The notes under the pieces: model-generated
Told to the model about the DNA's origin: nothing
Database searches by the model: none
What the model saw: only the letters and a program-made list of their open reading frames with translations
Made by a program: the position numbers and the translations under genes
Assembly (NCBI RefSeq): GCF_001632365.1
Contig: NW_024468513.1
Coordinates: 172,532-236,531 of the forward strand
From: Laetiporus sulphureus 93-53
Lineage: Eukaryota; Basidiomycota; Agaricomycetes; Polyporales; Laetiporaceae
Length of the DNA: 64,000 nucleotides
Direction of reading: 5' to 3'
Part shown: positions 43,064 through 55,700 of the stretch, one piece after another
How positions within the stretch are numbered: the first letter of the stretch is position 1
Layout: every line of letters begins with the position of its first letter

Positions 43064-45167
43064 TCAGAATTCGTCCTCCGGATAATCCACCTGGTCGTAA
43101 AGCCTGAGCGTCTCGTTCCAATCCCTCTTCCTCCTCCTGCGAATGGAGAAGTACTTGGCCTTGCTCGCCCACCGCCCCTTGACCCTGCCCTTCTCCTTGC
43201 CACCTGTTTCGGCGAAGTAGTGTTCTGGATCTGTCGGCAAGCCCAGAGTGTGTACCGCTAGGTCCATGACGCGCGCATGCAGCCGCTCGCGGACCGCGCG
43301 CATATCACGCAGCCGCGTTCGACCCATGCGCAGTAGCCGCACAAGCGCAGCGAATGCACGGAATGCAGACACGGCATCTTCCAGCCAGCGGAGGGACATC
43401 CACATCAGGGCGGGGACGCAGACAGCCGTGATGGGAGCGATAGGGAAGGTGAGCAGGACGGATCCGCCCCACACGCACAGGCCAGATATGAACCCGTAGA
43501 TGAGCTTATACTGCGCGATCTCGTCCCATGTGTCCCAAATAGGACCCGTGCGCTTGAAGCGAGATACCGCGATAAAAGTCGTAATGAAGACCGGGAGCCA
43601 GAGGAGCAGGCCGGGCAGGGAGATGCTAAACAAGAAGATGGACCAAGCCAATCGCACACAGATTCGGTATATGATGACATGCGGTGGAAGAGGTCTGCGA
43701 ATACGGTCATCCTTGACTCCCCACAAAGAAAGCTGATTCTGGTATTCCTGAAACGCGGGCGTCTATGATTGAGGACATTCTCTCCATCTCGGTATAAATT
43801 CTCGTACCTTCAAGTCACTCGCCAACCGCCGGATTTTCTCATCCTCCCTCAGTGCATCATCCTTGTTGACGATATCCCCGTCGCTGCTGTTCTCGAAGAC
43901 GGGTCTCTCGGCCAGCTTGAATGCCTCTAAGAAGGTGCGCACCACACGGACATAGTCGCCGAGACTCATGGTCGTCCCCAGAGGTGCATATATGCGCGCA
44001 GCCGATTTGGCACTGCGGATCATATCCCATGAAGGAGCATCAAAAGTGCCACTACTGATCTGCTGGTGGAATCGAGTGGTCAGAGCGCGAATTGTGCCGT
44101 GGTCGACGGGCGCTAGTAGTTCGGGGTCGCTCTGAAAACTAGCTCAGTGAGGTGTACCATTAGCAGCAATGTCGCTGACCTTCGGAGTAAATTTCATGGG
44201 AGGGTGGAACGTGATCAGGACATCCGATCGGAAGTGCTGGCGATGCCTGAACGCGGGACGGTGTTAGAACGATGTGGAAGAAGGAATGACGCTGTACCGA
44301 CATATAAGTTATAGAGCATGTCAGTACGCAAATCTCGAATTCAGGGTCGTCACGATTCCGTGAGAGTGTATCAGAAACAAGTCGAGCGACTGTTGGCAAG
44401 AATAAAACATCCTGATTATGACGTACGGAATTCCAATCAATTTACTATACTGACCTCCCGTTTTCAGCGGCGCTATGGTGGGATGGTACCTGCTCATGCC
44501 TTCCGGGAATAGGCACACCGCATCTCCGTACTCTAAAGCCTGTATGGGATTCAACTCGGGGTGAGATGTGCCAATCGAGAGTATGCATACCTCAATCAAC
44601 TTGACCATCACGGCAGAGTTGTCAGCTTGACCATCCGGGAAGTCTTTCCGCCGCTTGATTGGCACGGTGCCAGCAGACTCAATCAACCAGCTTGTGAACG
44701 TTTTCTTTCCGAACTGAGTTGACTTTGCCGTGAGACGCAGCAAATTACGCCTCTAGGGTGCATAAGCCCTGGCATCATGCCAAATTCCTAGTTATTCAAG
44801 CCAGACGTACCTTCGATGGTATGGCGGTCACTAGCAGACTACTCGCATGGTTAGCCTGCATCTTACCAGACATGCATGATTGTCCCTCACAGTGCGTCTG
44901 TAAGCGAGTTGCTATGGTTGGCGCATACAATGCTACGTGCCAAGTCAAGACATGGACCTGACAGACCACCTTTGGAAACACTACCATGGCACTCCTCGTG
45001 GTGGAATTAGATGTGCATTCTCGACGACAATGGTTCCGTAGAATATCTTGAGTACGAACTTGAAGAGTAGTCTAGCTGTTTGTCAGCATATGACGTCTGA
45101 GCTTGCATACTTCGAGCAAGTACCTAATGAAGAAAAAAGACCAAGGCGCCGAAGAACCTTTACGCAT
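43064..45167 (-). CDS. glycerol-3-phosphate / DHAP acyltransferase (SCT1/GPT2 type)
   Basis: This enzyme makes lysophosphatidic acid, the first step of phospholipid and triacylglycerol synthesis, in the ER membrane. Splicing gives IFYGTIVVENAHLIPPRGVP, then acyltransferase block I IVCANHSNSLTDALLL (NHx4D variant), and GTVPIKRRKDFP (block II region). Block III is ALEYGDAVCLFPEGMSRYHP (FPEG), followed by MHRQHFRSDVLITFHPP. A long hydrophilic middle (MSLGDYVRVVRTFLEAFKLA) leads to C-terminal membrane helices (LAWSIFLFSISLPGLLLWLP, LIYGFISGLCVWGGSVLLTF). It ends in a basic, then acidic tail (RRRRKRDWNETLRLYDQ, PEDEF). The C-terminal membrane region separates SCT1/GPT2 from soluble PlsC proteins. 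The start at 45167 (MRKGSSAPWSFFFI) is the first ATG in frame with LLFKFVLKIFY. Confidence 0.88.
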
Positions 45168-45720
45168 AGGTAATAGTCGTAGTCGTGAGTAGGTCACCAA
45201 GCATCAAAATTAGAGGAGTATAAAAGCAAGCAAGCGAGGCCGATGCATGTACTGGTGAGTGGCTGCGGGGATGGAGCAGCCTGCGAGGAGCAACGTTTTC
45301 CCGCGAGCCGTACAAACGTGCGTCGGCCACTAGTTACGGCAATACTGATGTTGGTAACATTACTGCATGGGCCTGTCACTAGCTGAACGCTGAGCGCTGA
45401 GCGCTGATCATTCCACGAAGGCGTCGTTGACACCGTTGCTGACGCGCACTTGTAGTACATGAATGTAGTCTATGTGCTGTTGGCCTGCCCTTCGCATACT
45501 CATGAGACAGTCTACCTGAACTCAGCAGGTTCGAAATGGAAACATTAAAACATAGTATAATGGACGAGGATCCCAGTCGATACAAGTGGATGGGCATTTT
45601 CCCGCGAGCTTCATCCTCAAGGGGAGGTCTTCGCCGATTCCATACTTGCTAGCATACACAACATCCAAGGAGTAAGCACTGTTATTGCAGGACACATCGC
45701 ACTGAACGACAGCGACAACC
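45168..45720. other. intergenic between GPAT and rrp12
   Basis: No gene is seen. A short tandem motif GCTGAGC(GCTGAGCGCTGA) is at about 45387-45405. This stretch must hold the GPAT promoter and the rrp12 3' end, both read on the minus strand. Confidence 0.5.
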
Positions 45721-48700
45721 TCATCGTTTGCCCGCGATCCCAACCCGATTCCGGCGTCCTTGCTTTTTCGCTGCCTGTGACAGCGGTACATAAGCATATG
45801 GCTCCACGCCACCCTTTTTGATATCGCCTCCAGCTTTCTATAGCAAAGGATGAACTTTGTCTGTCTTCACGCATAGATGTATCCATACCTTCGCCTTGAA
45901 CTCGTGTCCCAGCCTGACATTAGTTTTCCTCTTGTTCTTCTTCCCAGAAGCCGCCGTGCCCGCATCAACCATCTCGACATCTTCGTCCGCATCCTCTCTC
46001 TCGCGCCTCCGCTTTTTCGTATCCTTATTGAACTTGATGCGCCCGTTGGGCCCACGCGAAAAGCCGTCCGCAGAGATCAGGCTCTCTTTGTACAAATCAT
46101 CCTGGACAGCTCCTTCGCCGTCGTCCGAATCCTCTTCGTCGATGACCATCTTGCCAGTATCATCTGTTTTGAAACGTGCAGCCTCCTGGCCAGGCTTGCG
46201 GCGTCTACCAGCATTGGCATCTGGAACGGTGATCGTTCATAAGATTTTAGCATGCATGACGTGGCGGAGCTCACCAGTGAGTCGAGATGATGCACCCTGC
46301 AGAAGGTCCATGGGGTCATCATCATCCAGCCGTAGACGAGCGCCACCAATTGTGCCCTTGGATTTGCCACCCCGTGTGTGTGACTCAGTCGGAATCTCAT
46401 CATCACTATCTTCGATCTCGCTCTCGCTTCCATACAAGACATCTTCGAAGGCATCACCGCCTGTCGCGCGTTTGCGCACAGGTTCCTGTTCATCGTACCC
46501 ATGAGCATACTGCGATTGCAGAGGGGGAAGATGACATTACCTCTTCGTCTTCATTCTCCGCATTGAGTGCCTTCTTCCGCTTAGCCCTCTCTTTACGCTT
46601 CTTTATATTCACTAGGACCTTGCGGGCCTCCTCTTCTTGGGCGCACGCATATACGTCTTCCCAGCCGAATCGCCTGATCATGCGCTCAAATATATGCCGT
46701 ACCTTAGCCTTGAAATGATTCTTGTGGTCGTGAGACCATCTTAGCAAGGCGGGGACGAGCTCCTTGAGATGTGGCCGCAGAAGCTCAGCAGGCATGGTAT
46801 GGACTGCCAGCTTGATGAAGCCCAGAACGGACTTGACGATCTCCCGATTCGCAGAAGTCACAAAGACCAACATCGTCGTGAATATCTCGGTCTGCATCTG
46901 CGGAGAGATGGAGTCTACTATGGGTTAGTAATCAGGCCGCGTTACCCAATTGATTAGTGCAAACCTTTGAACTCGAAGACTAGTCGTGAGATCGCCGTAA
47001 CCGTGGCGCTAATCATGTGCGGTGTTGCTCCGGCCAGACCGCCGGCGACCATGGTCATGTACTCCTCCATAGTAGCCTTAGCTGTAAAACGCTTGACATT
47101 AGCCAATGGAATTCCTACTAGGACGTTGAATACAAATTACGCACCTTCTGGCGCCTCGTTTTGGTCCATCTCATGAACCATGTTGCGCCTGACCACACCA
47201 CCCTCGGCCATCTTCCTGCCCATCGCCACAATGAGGTCAAATGCTGCATTCCTGGCTTTGACAGACGGCTCCTTTGTGCCAAGCACCGCCTCTGGGATGA
47301 TAGACAGGAGTAGGTGCAGGTTCGTGGACTGAACCAGCGACAAAAGCTGCGTGAGGAGATGGAAGCGGTCCTGGGAAATACATGTCAGAGACAGGCTATA
47401 TCTACAAAAAAGGCGCTATGGACGCTGACCTTCTTCGCGGCAGCCGTGAGCCCGTCGACATTCTGCTCTAGCTGTTGAAGGACAGCCTGAGGATCCACAG
47501 CGGCTTTGCGACCTTCCGCCAGCCTGGTGAGGATGTTATATCCGCGCTTCTGCACGCCACTATCCTTGTTCTCCAGGATCTCGCTAGACAGACAGAGGTT
47601 GAACAGTGCAGTGGCATCCGCTGATGATAAATGCGGGAGGACAAGGATCAGCAGGTCCTGGGTGACGGCAGTAATATTTTCTGCATCCTTGAGGCCATTG
47701 TCTCTTGCCGATTGCAGCTTCGTCAGATTCTGTTTGAAGAGCTCCACAAGCTTGACATATGCTCCAGCGATCTCCTAACAATGGAACGTGACGTGTGAGC
47801 GAATGGGCAGCATAAGACATTCATCGCGAGTACGGACCTGCTCACCCGCGATCGTGGCCCACGCGCTGACGACACCGCCTACCATGCCTTGGTTATCCCG
47901 TCCTACACTGCTAAACACATTGAACAGAACAGCGAGCCAACTTTCAGCCTGGGTGCGTAGAAACGCAACGTTGGCTGCCGCTGCCTCTGGCGAGATCGCG
48001 TCTTCGCGCACGGACTCAGGGAATTTACTCGTCTCCCCTGATGTAAGCGCAAGGTTAGACTCTACCATGATCTTGAGTGCCTTGAGAATAGCGGGACGCA
48101 GATCCGTCTGACTGTACAGCAGCTGCGAGAGGAGTTGAGAGAATTGCTGTGTCAACGCCTACACGAATGTCAGCTTTCGCGCGCTTATATATCCAGTCTG
48201 CCACTGACTTGTTGGAGGTCGATGGTGCCCCAACAGTACCCCGGGAGCCCTGCCCAGACCTGCTCCACCAACACAGACCACACCTTCGCCTCTGACTGCC
48301 GACCTTCTGCGGCGGCTTTCTGCTGTAGGTCGAACATACGTTCCGTAAGCGGCACGAAGTACGTTACGAAGTGCCCCAAAGGGGATGGGTGAGGTTGTGC
48401 GAGCAGAGGCAATAAGAATGCGCGCGGTTCATGACCAGCTTGTCTTTGACAGAGTGAATCAGCGCTATGGACGTTGATGCCTATAAGATGTTGACGTACC
48501 TGTCTGCCGGCTCGAGGTTGAGCGGCAAAGCACGAAGAATAACTTCCGGTCCTAACACTCGCATAGCTGTGCTGAGGACGCCGTCCGCAGCCTCCTTGTA
48601 TTCGAAAGTCCTATTTGGCCGTAATCCGCCCACCTTCGTGATAAGCGGCAACAGTAACAGTTCTGCAGCGGTAGGTGATGTGCGAGATCCACCCCGATAT

Positions 48701-50009
48701 CGCAAGTGATTTACAAGCGATGACACCACGGATAGCAGTTCTGCGATGGACTGCGCAAATGTCAATGCGTCGAACGCCCTCGTTGTCTGAAAAATGATCT
48801 TGCCGATCACGGACTTGTGCTCCGCATGCTTTCTCTCCTGGATCGCAGCATCGATGAGGGACGGCGTAAAGCATTGCGCAACCATGTCCAGAGCCTTCGC
48901 AGCGCCCCTCCTCGTAGCCACATCTTCAGACTCGAGCAGCGGCCACAGTGCCTTCCATACTTTCGCTACCTCCGCCGCACATGCATCCGGGTCAGCAGCA
49001 TGGATGGCTAGCATGACATTTCCCAAGGTGGCAGCCCATGATGGGGAGAGGATGGCGTCCGTCTTAAGCGGAGTTGATGCAAGGACAGCATCCAGGATGT
49101 CCGCGAGCTGGTCTTGGATCGAGCTTGCTGGATCTTCCACCGATATGCTGAGGAGATCCGAAAGTATCGTAAAAGATGATTGGGTGAGGTATGAATTGCC
49201 AAGGAGTGGAAGAAGGAGGATAGACGAAGTGATGGTAGGGAGGGACTGAGAGGGTGTCAAACATGCAGCGGTAATCCATGACTGAACAGACTTACATTGA
49301 GCGGAAGGTTAGGCAGGACAGGGCGTAATAAAGCCAGAAGATGGACAGCAGTGTCAGAAATATCTGTTTCTGCCTTCTTACCTTTCCTAGGCGGCGGACC
49401 GGCATGCACTTCATTCAGCGCAGAAACCATCCATTCAGCAACGAGTAGAGCATATGGATGCCGCAACATGGGCATGGGAGGGTTTTCGAGAACTTCCTTG
49501 ACCAACTCAGCCGCCTTTTTGCGCACCTTCGGCCGTGGATCAAGCGTCAACTTCAAGATGAAGCTGAATGCTTGCCGCAGTCCAGGAGTATCCAGCTGCT
49601 GTCGCTCGAGAGCTTGGATGGTTGAGCCATATAAACCGAGCTGGGATCGCAGCGGAGGCGCATGAGGCAAAAGCATAGGGAATATAGGTGTCGTTAACGA
49701 GATGACGGTATCCAGATGCGATTGGATGACTGGAATTGGGACATAGGGAGCGACAAGTGCGAGAAGATACAGCACGGCTGGAAGAATGTCGCCGTCGCCT
49801 AACGAAGGTCCAGTAGTGGGTGAAGCCTGCAGCGCGCCATCAAGGGTAGTCAGGAGAGCAGCAAAATAGGCGGTGGGGGAGCCTTCGGTGTTCTGCTCGC
49901 GAAAAGTTGCCTCGAGCGCGTGGAGGAGCGTCGCGGGAGTCTTTTGGTGCGGGAGCGAGGAGGATGTATGTGGCCTGATCTTGGAGAGTGCCTGTTCTAT
50001 ATCTGCCAT
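45721..50009 (-). CDS. rrp12: ribosomal RNA processing protein 12 (RRP12, NUC173/HEAT repeats)
   Basis: RRP12 is a nuclear HEAT-repeat factor for maturation and export of both pre-ribosomal subunits. The gene has many short introns and codes for roughly 1200 residues. The protein starts MADIEQALSKIRPHTSSSLP and runs through helical repeats such as AFSFILKLTLDPRPKVRKKA, the NUC173-type region and VQKRGYNILTRLAEGRKAAV. Later segments are PSVKARNAAFDLIVAMGRKM, REIVKSVLGFIKLAVHTMPA and the very conserved HFKAKVRHIFERMIRRFGWE, with VLVNIKKRKERAKRKK. An acidic stretch (SESEIEDSDDEIP) and lysine-rich segments follow. The end is GGVEPYAYVPLSQAAKKQG and RVGIAGKR, the family signature tail. At about 48.4 kb only the acceptor ending in CAAAG keeps frame into AGHEPRAFLLPLLAQPHPSP. 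Confidence 0.93.
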
Positions 50010-50498
50010 AACTAGTTGGATATGACTCTGCTGTCCCGACGATGGCAAGGCAAGCTCGACTTGCTGCAGTCGTCGCGGGCGCTAAAGAAATTTCGTGCTC
50101 GATCATTAAGCGCGCATAGATCGGCACACGTGACCGCGGTCCTCACGGTGGCGGTGGCGCGTCGCTTGATCGTCATGACCACAGATGTTGCGCACTCAAC
50201 ACCGTCGCAAATCCATGTGTCTGTTCTGGTCAATATCGGGCTCCTCATATTTAGGCTGGGTTATTACACATCTCGAAATTGACATGAGAATGACGGAATC
50301 TATTAGTACTGATCTCTATCAGGCTCAGTGAGATGACGCCCTATGGGAGGTAGAGGGGTCAGACTTGTTGCAGAAAGGCAGGTGTTAGCTGATGAATGGA
50401 CCTGCATATATATATCATACACCGTGTATTTTGGTGAAGTTACCGGCGACTGCAGCTGTCGAGCTGCATATATTTATACGAAACGAAGCAACAATAAG
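50010..50498. other. intergenic, rrp12 promoter
   Basis: No gene was found between the rrp12 start codon and the tRNA. An AT-rich stretch with TATATATATC is near 50405-50415. Confidence 0.5.
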
Positions 50499-50599
50499 TC
50501 CCTGGTAGTATATCGGTTAGTACACGCGCCTGTCATCCGTTGCGCCATATGGCATGGTTGTGTCCGCGCGAAAGCGGGGTTCGACTCCCCGCCAGGGAG
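50499..50599 (+). tRNA. tRNA-Asp (GTC) with a 29-base intron
   Basis: The acceptor stem TCCCTGG (50499-50505) pairs fully with CCAGGGA (50592-50598) and the discriminator is G. The D arm is GTAT...GTAC with GGTTAG, and the anticodon stem CGCGC/GCGCG. The loop is CTGTCA plus C, and the T arm CGGGG TTCGACT CCCCG. The intron 50536-50564 starts one base after the GTC anticodon. A TTTT run follows at about 50603. Confidence 0.95.
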
Positions 50600-50739
50600 T
50601 ACATTTTGTTTCTGATTTGTACCTCCTGGTACAGATCATAAGTCATTCATCCAAGAGATCTTTGCGTCACACGTAGCTGCTTATTATAAGTCATCGAATA
50701 CACCAAACAGTGTGCGTTGATCATAAATATAGACTGTTT

Positions 50740-51898
50740 CTACTGTTGCTTCAACTTCTGCACCAGCTCAGGAACTGCATCGTATAGGTCCGCGACAAGC
50801 CCAACGTCAGCAACCTGGAAGATGGGTGCGTCCGCATCCTAGTATGGAATATGCACTGGTCAACGCTGTAATTTTGGAAGCGGAGCAGCTTGACATACCT
50901 TGTTGATGGCAACGATCAGCTTCGAGTCCTTCATGCCAGCAAGATGCTGAATGGCACCAGAAATTCCAATGGCTATGTATAGTTCTGGAGCGACAACTTT
51001 GCCTGTCTGTCCGACCTGCAGGGAGTTGTCGGCATATCCTGCGTCGACGGCTGCTCGCGACGCGCCGATAGCAGCACCCAGCACGTCCGCCAGGGGTTCG
51101 AGAACTGCCTTGAACGTCTCAGCGTTCTTAAGCGCACGACCCCCAGATACAACACGGCTAGCGGCACCGAGATCTGGACGGTCCGACTTTGTGAGGTCGG
51201 TTCTGATGTGCTCGGTAGGCGGGTCTGCAACTTCAACAGGGTCCACCGCCTTGTCCTCTACTTGCGCACCGTCTTCTGAAAGGACCGCCGAGAATGCAGT
51301 CGAGCGAACGGTGAAGAACTTGAGTGGGATGGAGGCGGGTGCACACACGGTCGCGATCGCGTTGCCTGCGTAGATGGGGCGAGTGAACGTGGTTGCGTTG
51401 GATGCACTATCATGTTCGATGGAGGTGATGTCTGAGACCGCAGGAACGTCAAGTCGGGCGGCTACGCGGGGAAGGAGAGATTTGCCGGAGGACGAGTGCG
51501 CAGAGACGACGTGAGTGAACGGCGAGCCTTTAGAGAGCAACTTTTCCAGCAGTGGGGAGATGATTTCCGGCACTGGCGCAGCGTACTTTGGGGATGTGCT
51601 GTGCAACAGCTGACTCAGACCCTTGAGCCTTCAGACATAGTGTGATTAGCCAGGTCCATTAACTCTGCATGGACACTCACTTCTTCGCTTTCTGCACAAC
51701 TTCCTGAACCTCCGAATCGCCTACGACAAGCCCTGTCACCTGCCCTCCCAGCTTTTGCGCAGCCGTAACTGCTGCCAGAGAGCCGGAATCAATTGCGCCG
51801 TCACGATGCTCCAAGAAGACAAGCGCATGAGGTCCGGTGGCGGTTGCATATCGCCTGCAGAACGGTCGGCAGGAAACACAACGGGATGCGCGCAACAT
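50740..51898 (-). CDS. electron transfer flavoprotein alpha subunit (ETF-alpha, AIM45-like)
   Basis: ETF-alpha binds FAD in the mitochondrial matrix and passes electrons from acyl-CoA dehydrogenases to ETF-ubiquinone oxidoreductase. Splicing gives about 340 residues. The N-terminus [20 protein letters not shown] is Arg-rich and Ser/Ala-rich with no acidic residue, a mitochondrial presequence. The N-terminal domain reads [20 protein letters not shown] and [20 protein letters not shown]. The FAD domain reads [58 protein letters not shown] and [20 protein letters not shown]. It closes with [20 protein letters not shown]. The in-frame frame extends upstream only through a GTG, so the ATG at 51898 is chosen. 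It is divergent from the large helicase gene. Confidence 0.95.
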
Positions 51899-52734
51899 GA
51901 CGGTCAAGGCCACAAGTCACTTTCGCTCCCAGTGGGGAGGATGCGGGGAAATAATGCCTTTTAATAGCCGGGGGGAGGAGGGTAGTTAGTATGCATCCCT
52001 CCACGTGATCGGTCTCTGTTATGAGCGTCCGAGCCCGCCTTCTTGCCGCCTTCCTCTTTCAAGCTGACGATACCTTTCCGACAGCTGAATCGCGTTTGAT
52101 GGTATTGCATGGCTCCCGCATTCATGAAGATTATGCTTTACCGAGCAGCACGTCACTCTTTCAATATGCATTATCTTAGAATCTGGTCTCGTACCTAAAC
52201 CTCTTCACTCGTGCCCTGATAGTACAGAGTCTGTGGCGGGGTGCGAATGAAGAAGTTTGGGATGATGAAACCATTGGAATCTTACGTTTATGCCTATGAG
52301 TTTTAGGTGGAACATCAGAAACAGGCAGACGGGTTGCCTGTGTGGAAGGGCATGGTTACAAGCTTGCTGCACATCGCCAGTTCTGTGAATTCACCCGTGG
52401 GCCAATGGCCAAAGCGATTTTCATCGGTTTATACTACTGAACCAAGGCTTTCAAGAGGTATGACTCGCGTGGCTGAGCTACCTCAGACAGCTTGGTCGCA
52501 TTATCCATCGTCAGAACGTCGCATTATTATCCAGACATGTGGGATCTTTGTCGTGATGGACATGCAGCCAAGCCGTGTAGGAAGCCCCTTTCCTATACAG
52601 ACTGTAATAAATCCAGAACGTTCGAGAAATGATGTCCACGCGCGTTTATTGCCTAGCGCTCAGGCGGCCATAAAAGCACAAGCTTGCGCACTGCGCAGCG
52701 TAACCCGTCTTTTCTCTCCCGGATCCTTCACAGA
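51899..52734. other. divergent promoter between ETF-alpha and the helicase
   Basis: The 0.8 kb shows only short frames, the longest 143 codons at 52307-52738 without a family. The helicase frame continues 17 codons upstream of its ATG without another ATG. Confidence 0.5.
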
Positions 52735-55700
52735 ATGACTGGTGAGATCTGTAGGTTCCACAACAAGCCTGGTGGCTGTCGCCGCGGAATTCAATGCAAG
52801 TTTCGACACGTCGATTCTCTGGCTCGGCAAACCAGTTTCCCTCCCGCGGCAGTGATGTCCATGGGCGAGACTCAAATCGCCGACAACGGTACCTGGCAGG
52901 CCAGTGCGCAGAATCCAGCGAATGCGAAAGCACCCTCTGGAGTCTGCTCGTTCTACTGGACCAAAGGGGACTGTAGTCGTGGTTTTCAGTGTCGCTACAA
53001 GCATATTGCAAAAGATGCCAATCGCCGCGACTCTCAAGGGCAAGATCTCCAGCCCTCGACAACTGCGATGCAAGCAATCGCGCCCTTCCTGACGAAAGAA
53101 GGTCTAGCACGGTTGGCCGATCGTGGCACGGACGGATTCTTCGCAGTAGATACATCGAAGCCCTTGAGCCCCTCGGAGGTCCATAACTACCTCAAGAGAT
53201 TTCTCTTCGACAGTTACCGCTTCAAGAACGTCGTAGAGATATACTCGTTTTTGAACCTCATAAGCAACGCTACCGCAAATAATGTCAAATGGGTGAGTGA
53301 CCTATCACACTCGTGCCGCCATATCTCATACGTCTGCGTAGACCCCTGAGGATGGCCAGGTACGATTGATAAATGATGAGCTCGGTCTGTGGTGGTCTCA
53401 CAACATATATAAACCAGCTTCTGTTATCGACGCTGAGCAGTGTAAGTCCCCGTGAGCTTAACAGCTGGCAATTAGAATGACAGTATATCCCAGGGAAACG
53501 CTCTCTTGCGTATTAATGATATTATCCGTTGGAGCGACGTGTCTGTCTCTGCAGGTTCTCAGAAGACAGTCTTGTCTTTCCAGAGAGGATATTTACCTCT
53601 GCTTCGGGTATGCTTCTCGCAGTGCAAACATATATATAACTCATATGGTCGATAGTATTTTTCCTCTGAATTCGTTGTGAACAGTGTGGCGACCCATTCC
53701 GTCAAGTAGGCGATGATGACGTAGATGCTTCTCATTTGAGGTGCTGACATGATGCACAGCGCTCTGTATGCCCTCATCTTGGAGGATTTTGACCATTTCA
53801 CTCAGGCCGTAGAGAGCTGCATGGAGCAAGCAGTCATGACTGCCAAGTCCTTTAAGGATCCTATCGCACCAGCTGGTGCTGCTAAGGATCCCACCGGAAG
53901 CCAGGTTATTGCGACCATCACCAAAGTATTGTTCGAGTGCGTTCAATGAGTATAAGGGCGCGTTGCATGTAACTGATCAATTTAAAAGGTTCATCACGAG
54001 ATTTAAGAACGCTACTGCGACGCATCCATCCGTGTATCCTCTGGTCTTGAACCTGAGGAAGTGGACCGATGCTTGGATCTCAGGCATCTCGTCGACGCCT
54101 CCAGCGTTCAATGACGTATTCGCGACAACGACTCCTCAAGCAAGAGAACATATCATCCAGCACCTGAATAATCAAGTGAACCGGCTGGTTGCCATAGTTG
54201 ACCGTAAGCACAACGAAACACAGCGCGCACAGAAGCGTGTAAGGGAGGTTCCGGTAAATCTGCAACCTGGAACGGATGAGGCAATCCTAGCTGCCTTAGA
54301 GAATTCGTACGAGGGGCCAGGGGAATTGCGACCCAATGGACCACGTCACGATAACGACTTCGTCAATACCTCGGATATTCGGATTGCACCGACGCATGAC
54401 GAGCTGACATGTAGGATTCCTCCTTTCCTTCCTGCGAATATTTATGGTGCGCCCCACCCACTTCCGGCAGAGAGCATGGAGAAGTTACTTGACATTCAAT
54501 TCCGGTTGTTGCGCGAAGAATTGACGTATGTGCCGCCCAATGTTGACATTGCATGTTTACCCATTCCGCGTTCTCCAGCGCTCCGTTACGCTTGTCTATC
54601 CAATTGTTACTTGACGACCTCCTGGCAACAAGGACATCAACTCGACTCGCGGAGTTATTGAAGGCTCGAGGTGGTAAATACCGTGGCCACGCTGAGGGAC
54701 AGGAAGCGGTGCTCTTCAACGTTTATACCAATGTGGGGTTCTTGCCAATTCAGCCGGATCATCGCGGTCTCTCCGTGGGACTGTCACTCGACACTCCTCC
54801 GGGACGTGCGCGTTCTCCTCAGTCAAATGTCCGGATGACATTTTGGGAGAACATGGCGAGTAAGCGACTGATGCAAGGCGGACTTATCGCTCTGGTCTGG
54901 CAACGACCGGGAGATCAGGTCGCTGTACATCTAGGGACTATCGCTAGCTCCACGAAGGAGCTCGTCGAATCTGTAAGGCAGGTCGGAGATCGTGTCCGCC
55001 TTCGCGTGGCGTTTTTCGACCCCGAGGTTGAGCTTCGTATCCTTCAAGAGTTGAAGCATCCAGAACGAGAGCGTGTCGGCACGAGGGTCTTGGTAGAAGC
55101 TACGGTCATGTACGAGTCCATTCGTCCATTCCTGGAGGCGCTCAGGGTAGAACCAGAGCTGGTCCCGTTCAGCCAGTACCTCGTTCATCGCCCACCCGGG
55201 TTCCTAAAAATTGCAGATATCGCACCTCCCGCATATGCCCGGATACCGGACTACACATTCCAGCTGTCGTCTCTGTTTCCAGCCGAGGCAGAGGTCCAGG
55301 ACCTGAAGCTATCCGTGACTGATCCGGCTTCAATCAGTGCTGCTCGTGAATTGCTCAGAACCTCAAGCCGTTTGGATTCGAGTCAGGCGGATGCTGTTGT
55401 AGAGGCGTTGACCAGAGAACTGGTATTGATACAGGGGTATGTCTGCGAGCATCAGTCATGACTTGCGCTGACAATTGGCTATCGCTTTAGCCCCCCTGGA
55501 ACCGGCAAGGTGTGTATTCCCGCGCATCTCCCTCTTTCATGCCAGTAGTCGATCTGACAATCCATTACAGAGTTATACAGGGGTGGAACTTTTGCGTGTC
55601 CTGCTCGCCAATAAAGCAGGTCCGATTTTGATGATCGCCTTCACAAACCATGCACTGGACCACATGCTCGGGTCTGTGCTTGATGCGAAGATCACCACGA

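Noticed and set aside
53477..53680. Alternative frame over the third and fourth helicase exons
   Set aside because: The frame giving LLRINDIIRWSDV and QKTVLSFQRGYLPLLR fits the helicase family; the alternative has no similarity and breaks the downstream frame.
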